DNA of 64,000 nt from Ferdinandcohnia sp036965045 (GTDB taxonomy: Bacteria; Bacillota; Bacilli; Bacillales; Bacillaceae_L). Below are positions 9,961-18,557 of this stretch, piece after piece (within the stretch, counting starts at the first letter, position 1; the number at the start of each line of letters is the position of its first letter). The stretch spans positions 62,001 to 126,000 of the forward strand of contig NZ_JBALOV010000039.1 of the NCBI RefSeq assembly GCF_036965045.1, given 5' to 3'. The notes below the pieces were generated by a model. It was not told where the DNA came from. It worked only from the letters and a program-made list of their open reading frames with translations, and did no database searches. The translations under genes and the position numbers were made by a program.

Positions 9961-12030
9961 TTATCTTGTAAAAGCCGCCGGTACGCCACCATCAACAGTT
10001 AACATACAACCAGTTGTTTTGTCTGATTTTGATGATGCAAAGTATGCAATAGCTTCAGCAATGTCAGATGGATAGATGTTTACAAGTAATGTTGTACGTT
10101 TGCGATAGTGCTCTTCTAATTGGTCTGGGTGAATTCCGTATGCTGCAGCACGTTCTTCACGCCATCTTGAACCCCAAATTGCTGAACCTTGCAAAACAGC
10201 ATCTGGTAAAACAGAGTTTACACGAATGCCATATTGTCCACCTTCAGCAGCAATACAACGTGCAAGATGTGTTTCAAGTGCTTTTACTGAGTTGTATGCT
10301 GCTGCATTTTTACCAGCATAGACAGAGTTCTTAGATCCAACAAAAACCATGTTTCCGCCGATACCTTGTTGCTTCATTTGCTTGAATGCTTCACGAGCAA
10401 CTAAGAAATAACCCGTACCTAATACATTCATATTTAAATTCCACTCTTGAAGAGTTGTTTCGTCAATTGGGCTTGATGTAGCAAGTCCCGCATTGTTCAC
10501 AATGGTATCTACACCACCGAAATGTAAGGCTGCTTGATCAAATGCTGCTTGAACCATTTCTTCTTTTGTTACGTCCATTTTTACTGCAAGTGCGCGATTT
10601 GCACCAAATGTTTCGTTAATTTCTGCAGCCACTTTTTCCGCACCATCAAGATTAAGGTCCGCAAGAACAACATGTGCACCTTCAGATACTAAGCGGCGAG
10701 CAGTTTCACTGCCAATACCACCAGCACCACCCGTGATGAATGCTACCTTTCTTGAAAATTCAGCTTCAGCTGGAGCCAATGTTAACTTGTATAATTCTAA
10801 CGGCCAATATTCCACATTATAAGATTCGTTTTCACTTAAAGAAACAAAGTTTCCAAGAGTAGTAGAACCCTTCATAACAGCAATTGCACGATGGTATAAT
10901 GCACCACTTACTCTTGAATTGTTAACGTCTTTACCTGTGTTCACCATTCCTAATCCTGGAATTAAGATTACTCTTGGTGCAGGCTCAAACATTTTATCAC
11001 CCTCGTTTTTATTGCGTTCAAAGTATTCTTTGTAAGAAGTTTTAAAGCTTTCTACTCCCCCTTGGATAGCAGAAATTAATGCTTCAACGTCTTTAGTTTG
11101 TGGATCCCATTCTACATAAAGTGGTGTCATTTTAGTATGAACAAGGTGGTCTGGACATGCTGCGCCGATTTGTGAAAGATCAGATGCATTGTGACTATTA
11201 ACAAATTGAAGAACGTCTTCACCACGATCATACGTTAAAAGCATTTTCTTTTCTTCGCTAACCGCTCCGCGAATGACTGGCATTACTTTTGCTAGAATAC
11301 TAGTTGCTTCTTCATCAGAAAGAGATTTATATTTTTGACCACCAAATACGGAAGCTTCATCGACTTTAGCATTTATGTAGTTCTCAGCCTCATTAATGAT
11401 TTCAATTGTTTTTGCGTATGCTTCTTCAGATGTTTCGCCCCATGTTACAAGTCCATGCTTTTCCATTAGAACCAGTTCTGCATTTGGATTGTTTTTTACA
11501 CCTTCAGCAATCATTTTTGAAAGTGTGAAGCCTGGACGAATATATGGAACCCAAACATAACGATTACCAAAAATCTCTTCGGCAATATGTTTACCATTGT
11601 CCGCACAACAGATGCTGATAATTGCGTCTGGATGTGTGTGATCCACATGTTTGAATGGTAAGAATGCATGTAATAATGTTTCAATTGATGCTCTTGGGTG
11701 TTTGCTGTCAATCATACAATGTGAAAGGTAGGCTACCATATCTTCATCAGACATTTCATCACGTTCAATTAAAGGAAGGATGTCATCTAAACGCAAACCT
11801 GTAAAATTATGCGCTTTCATATTAGCTAAATCTGAACCACTTCCTTTTACCCACATTACCTCAATATCACGTCCGCGGAAATCCTTCTCAATTGTTTTCA
11901 TAGAAGTGTTTCCACCGCCCCAATTACATACGGCACGATCAGATCCGATTAAATTTGACCGATAGACTAGTTCTTCTACACCTTTTTCAATCTGTAATGC
12001 TTTATTTGAATCCCAGTAATTTCGAACCAT
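9961..12030 (-). CDS. rhaEW: Bifunctional rhamnulose-1-phosphate aldolase / L-lactaldehyde dehydrogenase
   Basis: A 689-residue fusion like B. subtilis RhaEW (YuxG). Residues about 1-350 are a class II aldolase domain with NWGGGNTSMK, the zinc pair in DHTHPDAIIS and EKHGLVTWGE. Residues about 430-689 are a short-chain dehydrogenase with the TGGAGGIG nucleotide-binding loop and the YNSVK active-site pair. In B. subtilis the aldolase splits L-rhamnulose 1-phosphate and the dehydrogenase oxidises L-lactaldehyde to L-lactate. Here it starts the locus and may act on fuculose-derived lactaldehyde as well. No rhaA isomerase is seen in the window. The RBS GGAGGG precedes the ATG. Confidence 0.93.
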   Translation of the reverse strand: MVRNYWDSNKALQIEKGVEELVYRSNLIGSDRAVCNWGGGNTSMKTIEKDFRGRDIEVMWVKGSGSDLANMKAHNFTGLRLDDILPLIERDEMSDEDMVAYLSHCMIDSKHPRASIETLLHAFLPFKHVDHTHPDAIISICCADNGKHIAEEIFGNRYVWVPYIRPGFTLSKMIAEGVKNNPNAELVLMEKHGLVTWGETSEEAYAKTIEIINEAENYINAKVDEASVFGGQKYKSLSDEEATSILAKVMPVIRGAVSEEKKMLLTYDRGEDVLQFVNSHNASDLSQIGAACPDHLVHTKMTPLYVEWDPQTKDVEALISAIQGGVESFKTSYKEYFERNKNEGDKMFEPAPRVILIPGLGMVNTGKDVNNSRVSGALYHRAIAVMKGSTTLGNFVSLSENESYNVEYWPLELYKLTLAPAEAEFSRKVAFITGGAGGIGSETARRLVSEGAHVVLADLNLDGAEKVAAEINETFGANRALAVKMDVTKEEMVQAAFDQAALHFGGVDTIVNNAGLATSSPIDETTLQEWNLNMNVLGTGYFLVAREAFKQMKQQGIGGNMVFVGSKNSVYAGKNAAAYNSVKALETHLARCIAAEGGQYGIRVNSVLPDAVLQGSAIWGSRWREERAAAYGIHPDQLEEHYRKRTTLLVNIYPSDIAEAIAYFASSKSDKTTGCMLTVDGGVPAAFTR

Positions 12031-12069
12031 TTGAATCCCTCCGCTTTATTAATAGTTATCTTTTGTTTT

Positions 12070-12098
12070 ATTATAATATATATTTGTTTATTTTTGAA
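12070..12098 (-). promoter_or_regulatory. Probable sigma-A promoter of rhaEW
   Basis: Read on the minus strand: -35 TTCAAA (12093-12098), 17-bp spacer, -10 TATAAT (12070-12075), 40 bp upstream of the rhaEW start. The -35 is embedded in the AAACAAA repeats, so a bound regulator would block or recruit polymerase. Confidence 0.55.
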
Positions 12099-12130
12099 TA
12101 TAAAAGTTTAATGTTTGTTTATATTTGTTT
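12083..12130. promoter_or_regulatory. Operator-like repeats upstream of rhaEW
   Basis: Minus-strand elements CAAAAATAAACAAA (12083-12096) and AAACAAATATAAACAAACA (12112-12130). The second matches the site at 9246-9265 at 17 of 19 bases. CAAAAATAA resembles the direct repeats I recall for the B. subtilis DeoR-type regulator RhaR. No rhaR gene is visible here, so the binding protein is unknown. Confidence 0.5.
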
Positions 12131-12142
12131 TGACCAAAAAGA

Positions 12143-12173
12143 AAAGAACCATCCCATTAGAAGGGAGGTTCTT
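12143..12173 (-). terminator. Terminator after the RpiB-like gene
   Basis: An AAGAACC/GGTTCTT stem with an inner TCCC/GGGA part, followed on the minus strand by TTTTC. It separates the second sugar operon from rhaEW. Confidence 0.7.
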
Positions 12174-12188
12174 TATTTAAGTGCTTCT

Positions 12189-12767
12189 TCAACAACCACA
12201 ATTATCTGGCTTATCCATTAAAGCAATATCGACTTCACCAATTTTTGTTACTTCAAAGCCATTCTTTTTAAACTCCTCATAGTCAAATGCATCTAACTCA
12301 TCACATGCGAGTTTATGAAATTCATAAAAGTTTGGCCACCATTCGTAACCATCTCCCAAATTATTGTTTAAGAAAGCATCGGCAATTTCTTTTCCCATTT
12401 GGGGAGCTACATAAAATGCTCCCATTGCTAGTACATTTACGCCATTTCCAGTAACTGCCCGTAAGGCAGCTGGTACACTTTCGACAACTCCCGCATGTAC
12501 TCCAGGACATTTACTAGCAGCAATATGAATTCCCATTCCAGTGCCGCAAAATAATAATGCCTTTTCAAATTCACCTTCAGAAATTTTTGCTCCTACCTTC
12601 AATCCAATCCTATGAAACATTTCTGGATTCTCTTCATCCGCAGATTTAACTCCGATATCTGTTACTTTCCATCCCTTGTTAATTAAATAATCAACAACCG
12701 CTTCCTTTAATGGAAATCCCGCAAAATCTGCCCCTACTAACACATGCTTTTCTTTTGTTGATTTCAT
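12189..12767 (-). CDS. RpiB/LacA/LacB-family sugar-phosphate isomerase
   Basis: A 192-residue protein of the ribose-5-phosphate isomerase B / galactose-6-phosphate isomerase family, which interconverts aldose and ketose phosphates. Motifs are LVGADFAGFPLKE at the N-terminus and the phosphate-binding LLFCGTGMGIHIAASK. It is longer than RpiB (about 150) because of a C-terminal extension, similar in size to tetrose-phosphate isomerases of the EryI/DerI/LerI type. It ends in DNCGC, a cysteine-rich tail. I chose the ATG at 12767, nine bases after GGGAG, over an upstream GTG. It ends the second sugar operon. Substrate unknown. Confidence 0.8.
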   Translation of the reverse strand: MKSTKEKHVLVGADFAGFPLKEAVVDYLINKGWKVTDIGVKSADEENPEMFHRIGLKVGAKISEGEFEKALLFCGTGMGIHIAASKCPGVHAGVVESVPAALRAVTGNGVNVLAMGAFYVAPQMGKEIADAFLNNNLGDGYEWWPNFYEFHKLACDELDAFDYEEFKKNGFEVTKIGEVDIALMDKPDNCGC

Positions 12768-12836
12768 TAATATCACTCCCTTAATCTAGATATCTCCTAA
12801 TCCTTAAATAATAAAGACAATATTAAATACTGCTTT

Positions 12837-13571
12837 TTATTTTTTTAAATAGTATACTAAATTCGCCCAAAATTTCGAGTAGTTTTCCCAGTTTAAAAAC
12901 TCTAATGAACCCCAATGAGGGGAGCAGTCACTGGCAAAGGCCGCTGTTTTTCCATCAAAATACTTTCCGAGTACGAGAATAGGATCATTATCATAACTTA
13001 GTAACTCAAGAGTATTCTCTTTTGCTTTGAATTTATTATATCCAAGTAATTTAGGCCACTCTTCGAATTCTTCAGTTATTGGATGTTTTTGAGATGTAAC
13101 CGGTGAAAAACCTTCAGGAACTTCAACACGATCATCATTATCTAATAACTCCACCGGCAACACTTCAGTTAGAGGAGAATTTTGGTAATTTGCTTTTCCT
13201 TCAATCCCTGAAAATGATAAATAACCACCAATCATTAACAATCCACCACCTTGTTTAACGAAATCCCTAATTAACTTTAGGCTATTTGGTATAATCTCCA
13301 TTTGGTAGAATGTCTTGTTTTGAAGCAAAAATGTATTCGCACCAACATCACTTATAACTATTCCATCATATTTAAGGAGTTCATCAATAGTTTGTGGAAA
13401 TTTAAATTGTATTTCATGAGAAGGCATATATGTAACCTCAATTCCTTCTTCCTTTAAGCATTCCAACAAATATGTGGCCCCTTCCTCATATTTAGTTGAA
13501 GTAAAACTATCATATCCTTTTGTATGGATCATATGAACTACCCATGATTCTCCGATAAATAATAATTTCAC
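12837..13571 (-). CDS. DUF1355/ThuA-like class I amidotransferase-fold protein
   Basis: A 244-residue protein of the putative glutamine amidotransferase family (PF07090-like), with a flavodoxin-like fold. Visible segments are LLFIGESWVVHMIHTKG at the N-terminus, GGGLLMIGGYLSFSG in the middle and AAFASDCSPHWGS near the end. The family often sits in sugar-catabolic operons and its biochemical function is not settled. Here it lies between the permease and the RpiB-like gene. I infer a role in processing the imported carbohydrate and cannot be more precise. Confidence 0.7.
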   Translation of the reverse strand: MKLLFIGESWVVHMIHTKGYDSFTSTKYEEGATYLLECLKEEGIEVTYMPSHEIQFKFPQTIDELLKYDGIVISDVGANTFLLQNKTFYQMEIIPNSLKLIRDFVKQGGGLLMIGGYLSFSGIEGKANYQNSPLTEVLPVELLDNDDRVEVPEGFSPVTSQKHPITEEFEEWPKLLGYNKFKAKENTLELLSYDNDPILVLGKYFDGKTAAFASDCSPHWGSLEFLNWENYSKFWANLVYYLKK

Positions 13572-13681
13572 TATAATTCACTCCAAGTTAAATATTTGGT
13601 ACATCTAAATTGTTCAGAAACTAATATACTAAAACTTATTTAAATACAGTCAATTTAATAGGCATCCATGTTAATACCTAA

Positions 13682-14728
13682 TTATTGTTGCTTCAACAAT
13701 CTAGTTTGCTCTCTTTTATGAATGTAGTAATTAAAAATCAGAACTAGAATAAGAACTCCCCCCCAAATAATGTCCCGATAAAAATTACTTACATTTTGGA
13801 ACATATTAAGGCCTGATGACAAAAATTGTAGAATAATCACCGCTACTACTACTCCCTGAACGTTTCCAGACCCGCCTTTTGGATTAATCCCCCCAAGAAC
13901 CGCAATCAATACACATTGAAGGGTATATTCCGCTCCGTAATCAGCGTTAACTGAATTTGAACGTGCCATCATGATTAACCCTGCAATCGCAGATAATGCT
14001 CCAGAAATCATATATGTGCGTAAAATAATCCATGTGTTACTTAGGCCCGAAAGACGTGAAGCCTTTTCATTTGTCCCAAATAAATATAACTGTAATCCAA
14101 ATTTTGTTTTGCTTAAAATAAATCCAGTAATAATTGCAAAGATGACAAAAACAATTAAAGGTAGCGGTATAAAACCAAAGATATTAGAATTACCTATTTT
14201 AGAATAAATAATCGGTAATCCACTTATAGACCTTCCTTCTGTAAATACAATGGCAATCCCAGAAAATAATTGGTATGTACCTAATGTTGCTAAAATCGCT
14301 GAAATCCTGAATTTTGAGATAAGAATTCCATTAATTGCACCAGCAAACACACCAACAAAAATAGCAATAATCACAGCCAGTATCATCATTTCTATAGAAT
14401 AAATCTGCGAGGCCCCTGGTGGTATAGTGGCAATCAAAAACTTTGCAGCTATTATTGCTGATAGATTTGCAATCGCAACTACAGAAAGATCAATTCCACC
14501 AGTAATCATTGTTACACTGATTGCTATTGCTAATAGTCCATATTCGGGAAATTGTTTGGCCATCGAAATGAAATTATCACTTCTTAGAAATAGATCCGGC
14601 TTTAGTAATGATATTAGTACAAAAACAAAGACCATCATTAAGAAGAGTCGAAATAGGTTTTTATCCTTATTGATAAACTCATTAATTGTCATATTAAATG
14701 TTTGCTTTTGCTTTACTAGGTTCGGCAT
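13682..14728 (-). CDS. Sugar ABC transporter permease 2 (LsrD/RhaQ-like)
   Basis: A 348-residue membrane protein of the BPD_transp_2 family. It has the conserved MITGGIDLSVVAIANLSA and VLGGINPKGGSGNVQG segments and a basic C-terminus. It pairs with the permease encoded 3 bp upstream, giving the two-permease layout of Lsr- and rhamnose-type importers. About nine hydrophobic segments are visible. Confidence 0.87.
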   Translation of the reverse strand: MPNLVKQKQTFNMTINEFINKDKNLFRLFLMMVFVFVLISLLKPDLFLRSDNFISMAKQFPEYGLLAIAISVTMITGGIDLSVVAIANLSAIIAAKFLIATIPPGASQIYSIEMMILAVIIAIFVGVFAGAINGILISKFRISAILATLGTYQLFSGIAIVFTEGRSISGLPIIYSKIGNSNIFGFIPLPLIVFVIFAIITGFILSKTKFGLQLYLFGTNEKASRLSGLSNTWIILRTYMISGALSAIAGLIMMARSNSVNADYGAEYTLQCVLIAVLGGINPKGGSGNVQGVVVAVIILQFLSSGLNMFQNVSNFYRDIIWGGVLILVLIFNYYIHKREQTRLLKQQ

Positions 14729-14731
14729 AAA

Positions 14732-15754
14732 CTAAACACTTCCTTGCGCTTCTTTTTGAATATTTGTTACGCGTTTTCTGGACTTCATAACCTGGTAAGC
14801 GGAAATTCCAGTACCAATTATAATAATTGCTCCTGTAAAGATTCTTTGCCAATACGTAGGAATTCCAATCAGAATTAAACTGTTTGACATAATAGTCATC
14901 AGGATGACCCCTAACATCGTTCCAGTAAGTGTTCCCGTACCGCCGGTTAATCTTGCTCCCCCTAAAACTACTGCAGCAATAACAGTAAGCTCCATACCTA
15001 ACATACTTGTTGGCTTAGCTGTCAACATCATAGATGCCTGTGCGACACCCGTTATACCTGATAGAACCCCAACAAAACAGTATACAAAAAAGTGAATAGC
15101 AAATACGTTAAATCCAGCACGCTGAGCTGATATCTCATCGCCACCGACTGCATAAATTCCTCGACCAAGCATTGTATATTTCATAATAAAAAATGCGACT
15201 AAAAGTAAACCAATTAATAGCAAGACAGTAACAGGCATGTCTGAGCTTATACCTAACTGTTCATTGTTTGCTGTAAATAGCTTCGCTTTCCCATGGTCTA
15301 GCATAGGCTGAGGTATATTGATCTGAGATGCAGCCAACGGCCCAAGCATTATTCCTGTAAATAAACTTGTAGTTCCAAGAGTGACAATAAGTGTTTGAAA
15401 TTTGAATTTTGCTATTAATATTGCATTAATTGCCCCTAGCAATAATCCAAATACTCCTGCAGTAGCATAAATCACCCAAACGCTACCTTGATAATCCATT
15501 TGAAGGAATATTAGGGTTGTTGCATACATAGACAGTGAAGATAATGCTGGGAAGGAAACATCAATGCCCCCCGATATCAGTACCATATAACACCCAATTG
15601 CAAACATTCCTGGAATAATCAATGACCGTACCAGATCAACCAAGTTATTGCCTGTAAGAAATTGACCACTACGAATTTCAACTAAAGCAACTAAAAGAAT
15701 GATTGTAATCAAAATATAAAATTCTGTTTTTTTTGTAACCTTTTTGAGATTCAT
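14732..15754 (-). CDS. Sugar ABC transporter permease 1 (LsrC/RhaP-like)
   Basis: A 340-residue membrane protein of the same family, with MVLISGGIDVSFPALSSLS and VVLGGARLTGGTGTLTG. It lies 15 bp after the ATPase gene and 3 bp before the second permease gene, so the two are probably translationally linked and form the heterodimeric channel. Confidence 0.87.
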   Translation of the reverse strand: MNLKKVTKKTEFYILITIILLVALVEIRSGQFLTGNNLVDLVRSLIIPGMFAIGCYMVLISGGIDVSFPALSSLSMYATTLIFLQMDYQGSVWVIYATAGVFGLLLGAINAILIAKFKFQTLIVTLGTTSLFTGIMLGPLAASQINIPQPMLDHGKAKLFTANNEQLGISSDMPVTVLLLIGLLLVAFFIMKYTMLGRGIYAVGGDEISAQRAGFNVFAIHFFVYCFVGVLSGITGVAQASMMLTAKPTSMLGMELTVIAAVVLGGARLTGGTGTLTGTMLGVILMTIMSNSLILIGIPTYWQRIFTGAIIIIGTGISAYQVMKSRKRVTNIQKEAQGSV

Positions 15755-15769
15755 ATTTTACACCCCTGT

Positions 15770-17263
15770 CTAACTTATACTAGTTGACAATTCAGCGAGT
15801 TGCTTTTCATTTGTATCAAGAGCATTTAAAGTCTGAGCAACTTTTCCATCTTTCATTACTAATATGCGATTGCAGTTTTGTAGTATTTCAGGTAAATCGT
15901 CCGAAATGATAATAACAGCAAGTCCTCTTTCTGCTAATTCTCTTATTCGAGCATGAATATCATATTTTGAACCAATGTCTACTCCGACTGTAGGACCATT
16001 AAGTATGAGAACGGAGAGATTAGTTGCTAACCATCTTGCAAGGACAACTTTTTGTTGGTTTCCACCCGAAAGTGTCTGCACAGGTCTAACAGCATTATTG
16101 GTTCTAACAGAAAGATCATTTATCCATTTCTCAATCTCAGTATCTATATCTCTGTTTTTTAAAATACCAGTTTTAGACGAAAGCTCATCCAGCTTGGAAA
16201 CGGCAATATTATTAGTAATGGACTGACTTAAAAACAAGCCTTCTGTCAGTCTATCGGGTGGAACATAACCAATTCCACTTTTTATAGCATCTTTTACTTT
16301 TTTGAATTTTACGTGTTTACCATTTACCTTTATCTCACCAAAGTTAGGAGAGTATATCCCAAATAACGTTTGAACTAATTCGTTTCGCCCTGAACCAAGA
16401 AGACCTGTAATACCTAATATTTCGCCTTTTTTCAATTCAAACGAAACATCTTCAAAAGCATGAGTTAGAGTTAAATTTTTCACTTCCAAAACAGGCTCTT
16501 CACTAATATTTTTAGGCTGATAATATTCTGGTGTGAATTCTCTTCCCGTCATATAAAAAGCAAATTTCATGTCATCAAGCTCGCTTGTTTTCCCAGTGTT
16601 TACTCTTTCACCACTACGCATGATTGTATAGCTTTCTGATATTTCAAATACCTCATCAAGCTTATGTGAAACAAAAAGGATTGCGATCCCTTGGCTTTGA
16701 AGGTTCTTTATTACCTGAAAGAGAGCTTTAACTTCTTTTTTATTTAATGACGTAGTTGGTTCATCCATAATAATTAACTTTGCATCATTCAAAAGAGCCC
16801 TACAAATAGCAATTAACTGTTTATCTGCAACCGAGAGATTTTCAACAATCTCTTCAAGATCAACCTTAAAATTTATTTTACTTACTGCTTCCTCAGCGAT
16901 TTTTCTGAACCGCTTATAATTTACTAGTTTACGTTTATTCATAAGCTCCATATTTAGAGCTAAATTTTCCATAACTGTTAAATTAGGGAAGATTGAAAAG
17001 TCCTGATAGATTACCTGTACACCTTGACGTATAGCTTCCATCGGGGTAATCTCTGAAAATCTTCTTCCATTAAATTCAAGACTACCTTCATCCGCTTTAT
17101 AGAAACCAGAAATGATTTTTATTAATGTTGATTTTCCGCAACCATTCTCTCCAGCAAGACAATGAATCTCACCTTTTTTAATCTCCAAATTAACTCCTTT
17201 TAAAGCCTTTACTCCTCCAAATGATTTCTTGATATTTTCAACTTTAAGAATGAAATCCGACAT
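15770..17263 (-). CDS. Sugar ABC transporter double ATPase
   Basis: A 497-residue two-domain ATPase like RbsA/LsrA. Domain 1 has GENGCGKST, LSVADKQLIAICRAL and LIIMDEPTTSL. Domain 2 has GLLGSGRNE and LSGGNQQKVVLARWL. In the second Walker B the usual acidic motif reads LILNGPTVGVD, so the DEP core is replaced by NGP; the second ATPase site may be catalytically weak. I prefer the ATG at 17263 (AAAGGA nine bases before) over one six codons upstream with no SD. Confidence 0.88.
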   Translation of the reverse strand: MSDFILKVENIKKSFGGVKALKGVNLEIKKGEIHCLAGENGCGKSTLIKIISGFYKADEGSLEFNGRRFSEITPMEAIRQGVQVIYQDFSIFPNLTVMENLALNMELMNKRKLVNYKRFRKIAEEAVSKINFKVDLEEIVENLSVADKQLIAICRALLNDAKLIIMDEPTTSLNKKEVKALFQVIKNLQSQGIAILFVSHKLDEVFEISESYTIMRSGERVNTGKTSELDDMKFAFYMTGREFTPEYYQPKNISEEPVLEVKNLTLTHAFEDVSFELKKGEILGITGLLGSGRNELVQTLFGIYSPNFGEIKVNGKHVKFKKVKDAIKSGIGYVPPDRLTEGLFLSQSITNNIAVSKLDELSSKTGILKNRDIDTEIEKWINDLSVRTNNAVRPVQTLSGGNQQKVVLARWLATNLSVLILNGPTVGVDIGSKYDIHARIRELAERGLAVIIISDDLPEILQNCNRILVMKDGKVAQTLNALDTNEKQLAELSTSIS

Positions 17264-17382
17264 TTCAGTTCGTCCTTTCATCTTACTAATATTAAATTTC
17301 TCTGATTAGGTTCAAGCCTGCAATTACAATTAATATACAAGGGAGACATAATCCGTCCCCCTTGCAGATAGGTTAGAAAAGT

Positions 17383-18528
17383 TTAAAATCCAAAAGAATC
17401 CACATTATCTTTATTAACCTCTATCCAACCTTCACCGTATAATACTTTATCGGAGCCCTCAACAAATTGCATATTGTCATATCCTGGAACCCCTAAATCT
17501 AATCCATTTTCAATAGACTCTCCACGAAGAATTTTAGTTGCCAATGTAAGCATTGCATACCCTGCATCTTTTGGATCCCATAGAGTAGCCGTACTCATAG
17601 AGCCATTTTTCAGATACTGCTTTACTTCATTAGGCATACCAGTTCCAGCAGTGAATTTTTTACCTACTAAACCAAGCTCCTCGTATGCTTTTGCAATTCC
17701 TGGACCATCATAAGATCCAGTTCCCATAATTCCTTTTAAATCAGGATATTTTTTCAATAGCTCCTTTGCTCTTTCATATGAACGTTCCTGATTGTCTTCT
17801 GATTCTACACGTGGTTCCTCTTCAAGTAAGGTCATATTAGGGTACTTCTCTTTTTGCCATGCAACGGCTGCATCTGCCCATTCATTATGAGATGCATTTG
17901 TAACGTGACCCACCATTGTAGTATACAAACCTTCTTCTCCCATAGCCTTAGCGAGATTATCCATAATGAAAGCTCCATAACCTTTGTTATCAAAAGCTTC
18001 AATGTCATACATTGTGTTCTCCTGAGTTGAGCCTTCGTGTGTTACAACAACGATCCCTTTATCCAATGCTTCCCCCAAAACAGGTTCTAACGCTGCTGGA
18101 TCTACTGGAACAATAGCTAATGCATCAACCCCCTGAGCAATAAGGTCTTGAATTACTTGCACCTGCATTGCTGCGTCGGTTTTAGCAGGACCTTTTTGGA
18201 ATACATTTAGCCCAGTATCTTTTGCATATTGCTTTACGCCTTCTTCCATACGAACAAACCAAGCATTTGTACTATCTTTAGGAACGAGTGCAATTGTCCA
18301 ATCCTTTTCGTCTTTTTCAGATTTACCTGGAGTCTCAGAAGATTTGCCGGATGAATCACCACTACCGCTGTTACTGTTTCCGGTACTACTGCTACTACAT
18401 GCCGCAAATACTAGTACAATACAAGANNNNNNNNNNNNNNNNNNNNNNNNNNNNNNNNNNNNNNNNNNNNNNNNNNNNNNNNNNNNNNNNNNNNNNNNNN
18501 NNNNNNNNNNNNTTTTCAATAAATCCAA
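17383..18528 (-). CDS. Sugar ABC transporter substrate-binding lipoprotein, start lost in gap
   Basis: A periplasmic-binding-protein family member of about 350 mature residues, similar to LsrB/RhaS-type binders. The lipobox ends VLVFAACSSSS and is followed by a Ser/Gly-rich linker. The mature domain starts DWTIALVPKDSTNAWFVRM and includes ALAIVPVDPAALEPVL. The first part of the signal peptide and the real start codon fall in the 86-base N gap, so the 18528 boundary is nominal. It precedes its ATPase gene by about 120 bp. Confidence 0.85.
   Translation of the reverse strand: MDLLKXXXXXXXXXXXXXXXXXXXXXXXXXXXXXSCIVLVFAACSSSSTGNSNSGSGDSSGKSSETPGKSEKDEKDWTIALVPKDSTNAWFVRMEEGVKQYAKDTGLNVFQKGPAKTDAAMQVQVIQDLIAQGVDALAIVPVDPAALEPVLGEALDKGIVVVTHEGSTQENTMYDIEAFDNKGYGAFIMDNLAKAMGEEGLYTTMVGHVTNASHNEWADAAVAWQKEKYPNMTLLEEEPRVESEDNQERSYERAKELLKKYPDLKGIMGTGSYDGPGIAKAYEELGLVGKKFTAGTGMPNEVKQYLKNGSMSTATLWDPKDAGYAMLTLATKILRGESIENGLDLGVPGYDNMQFVEGSDKVLYGEGWIEVNKDNVDSFGF
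18427..18512. other. Assembly gap (86 N)
   Basis: A run of N that hides the start of the binding-protein gene and its ribosome binding site. Confidence 0.99.
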
Positions 18529-18557
18529 TACATAAATAGGCTATTCTATTATTTAAT

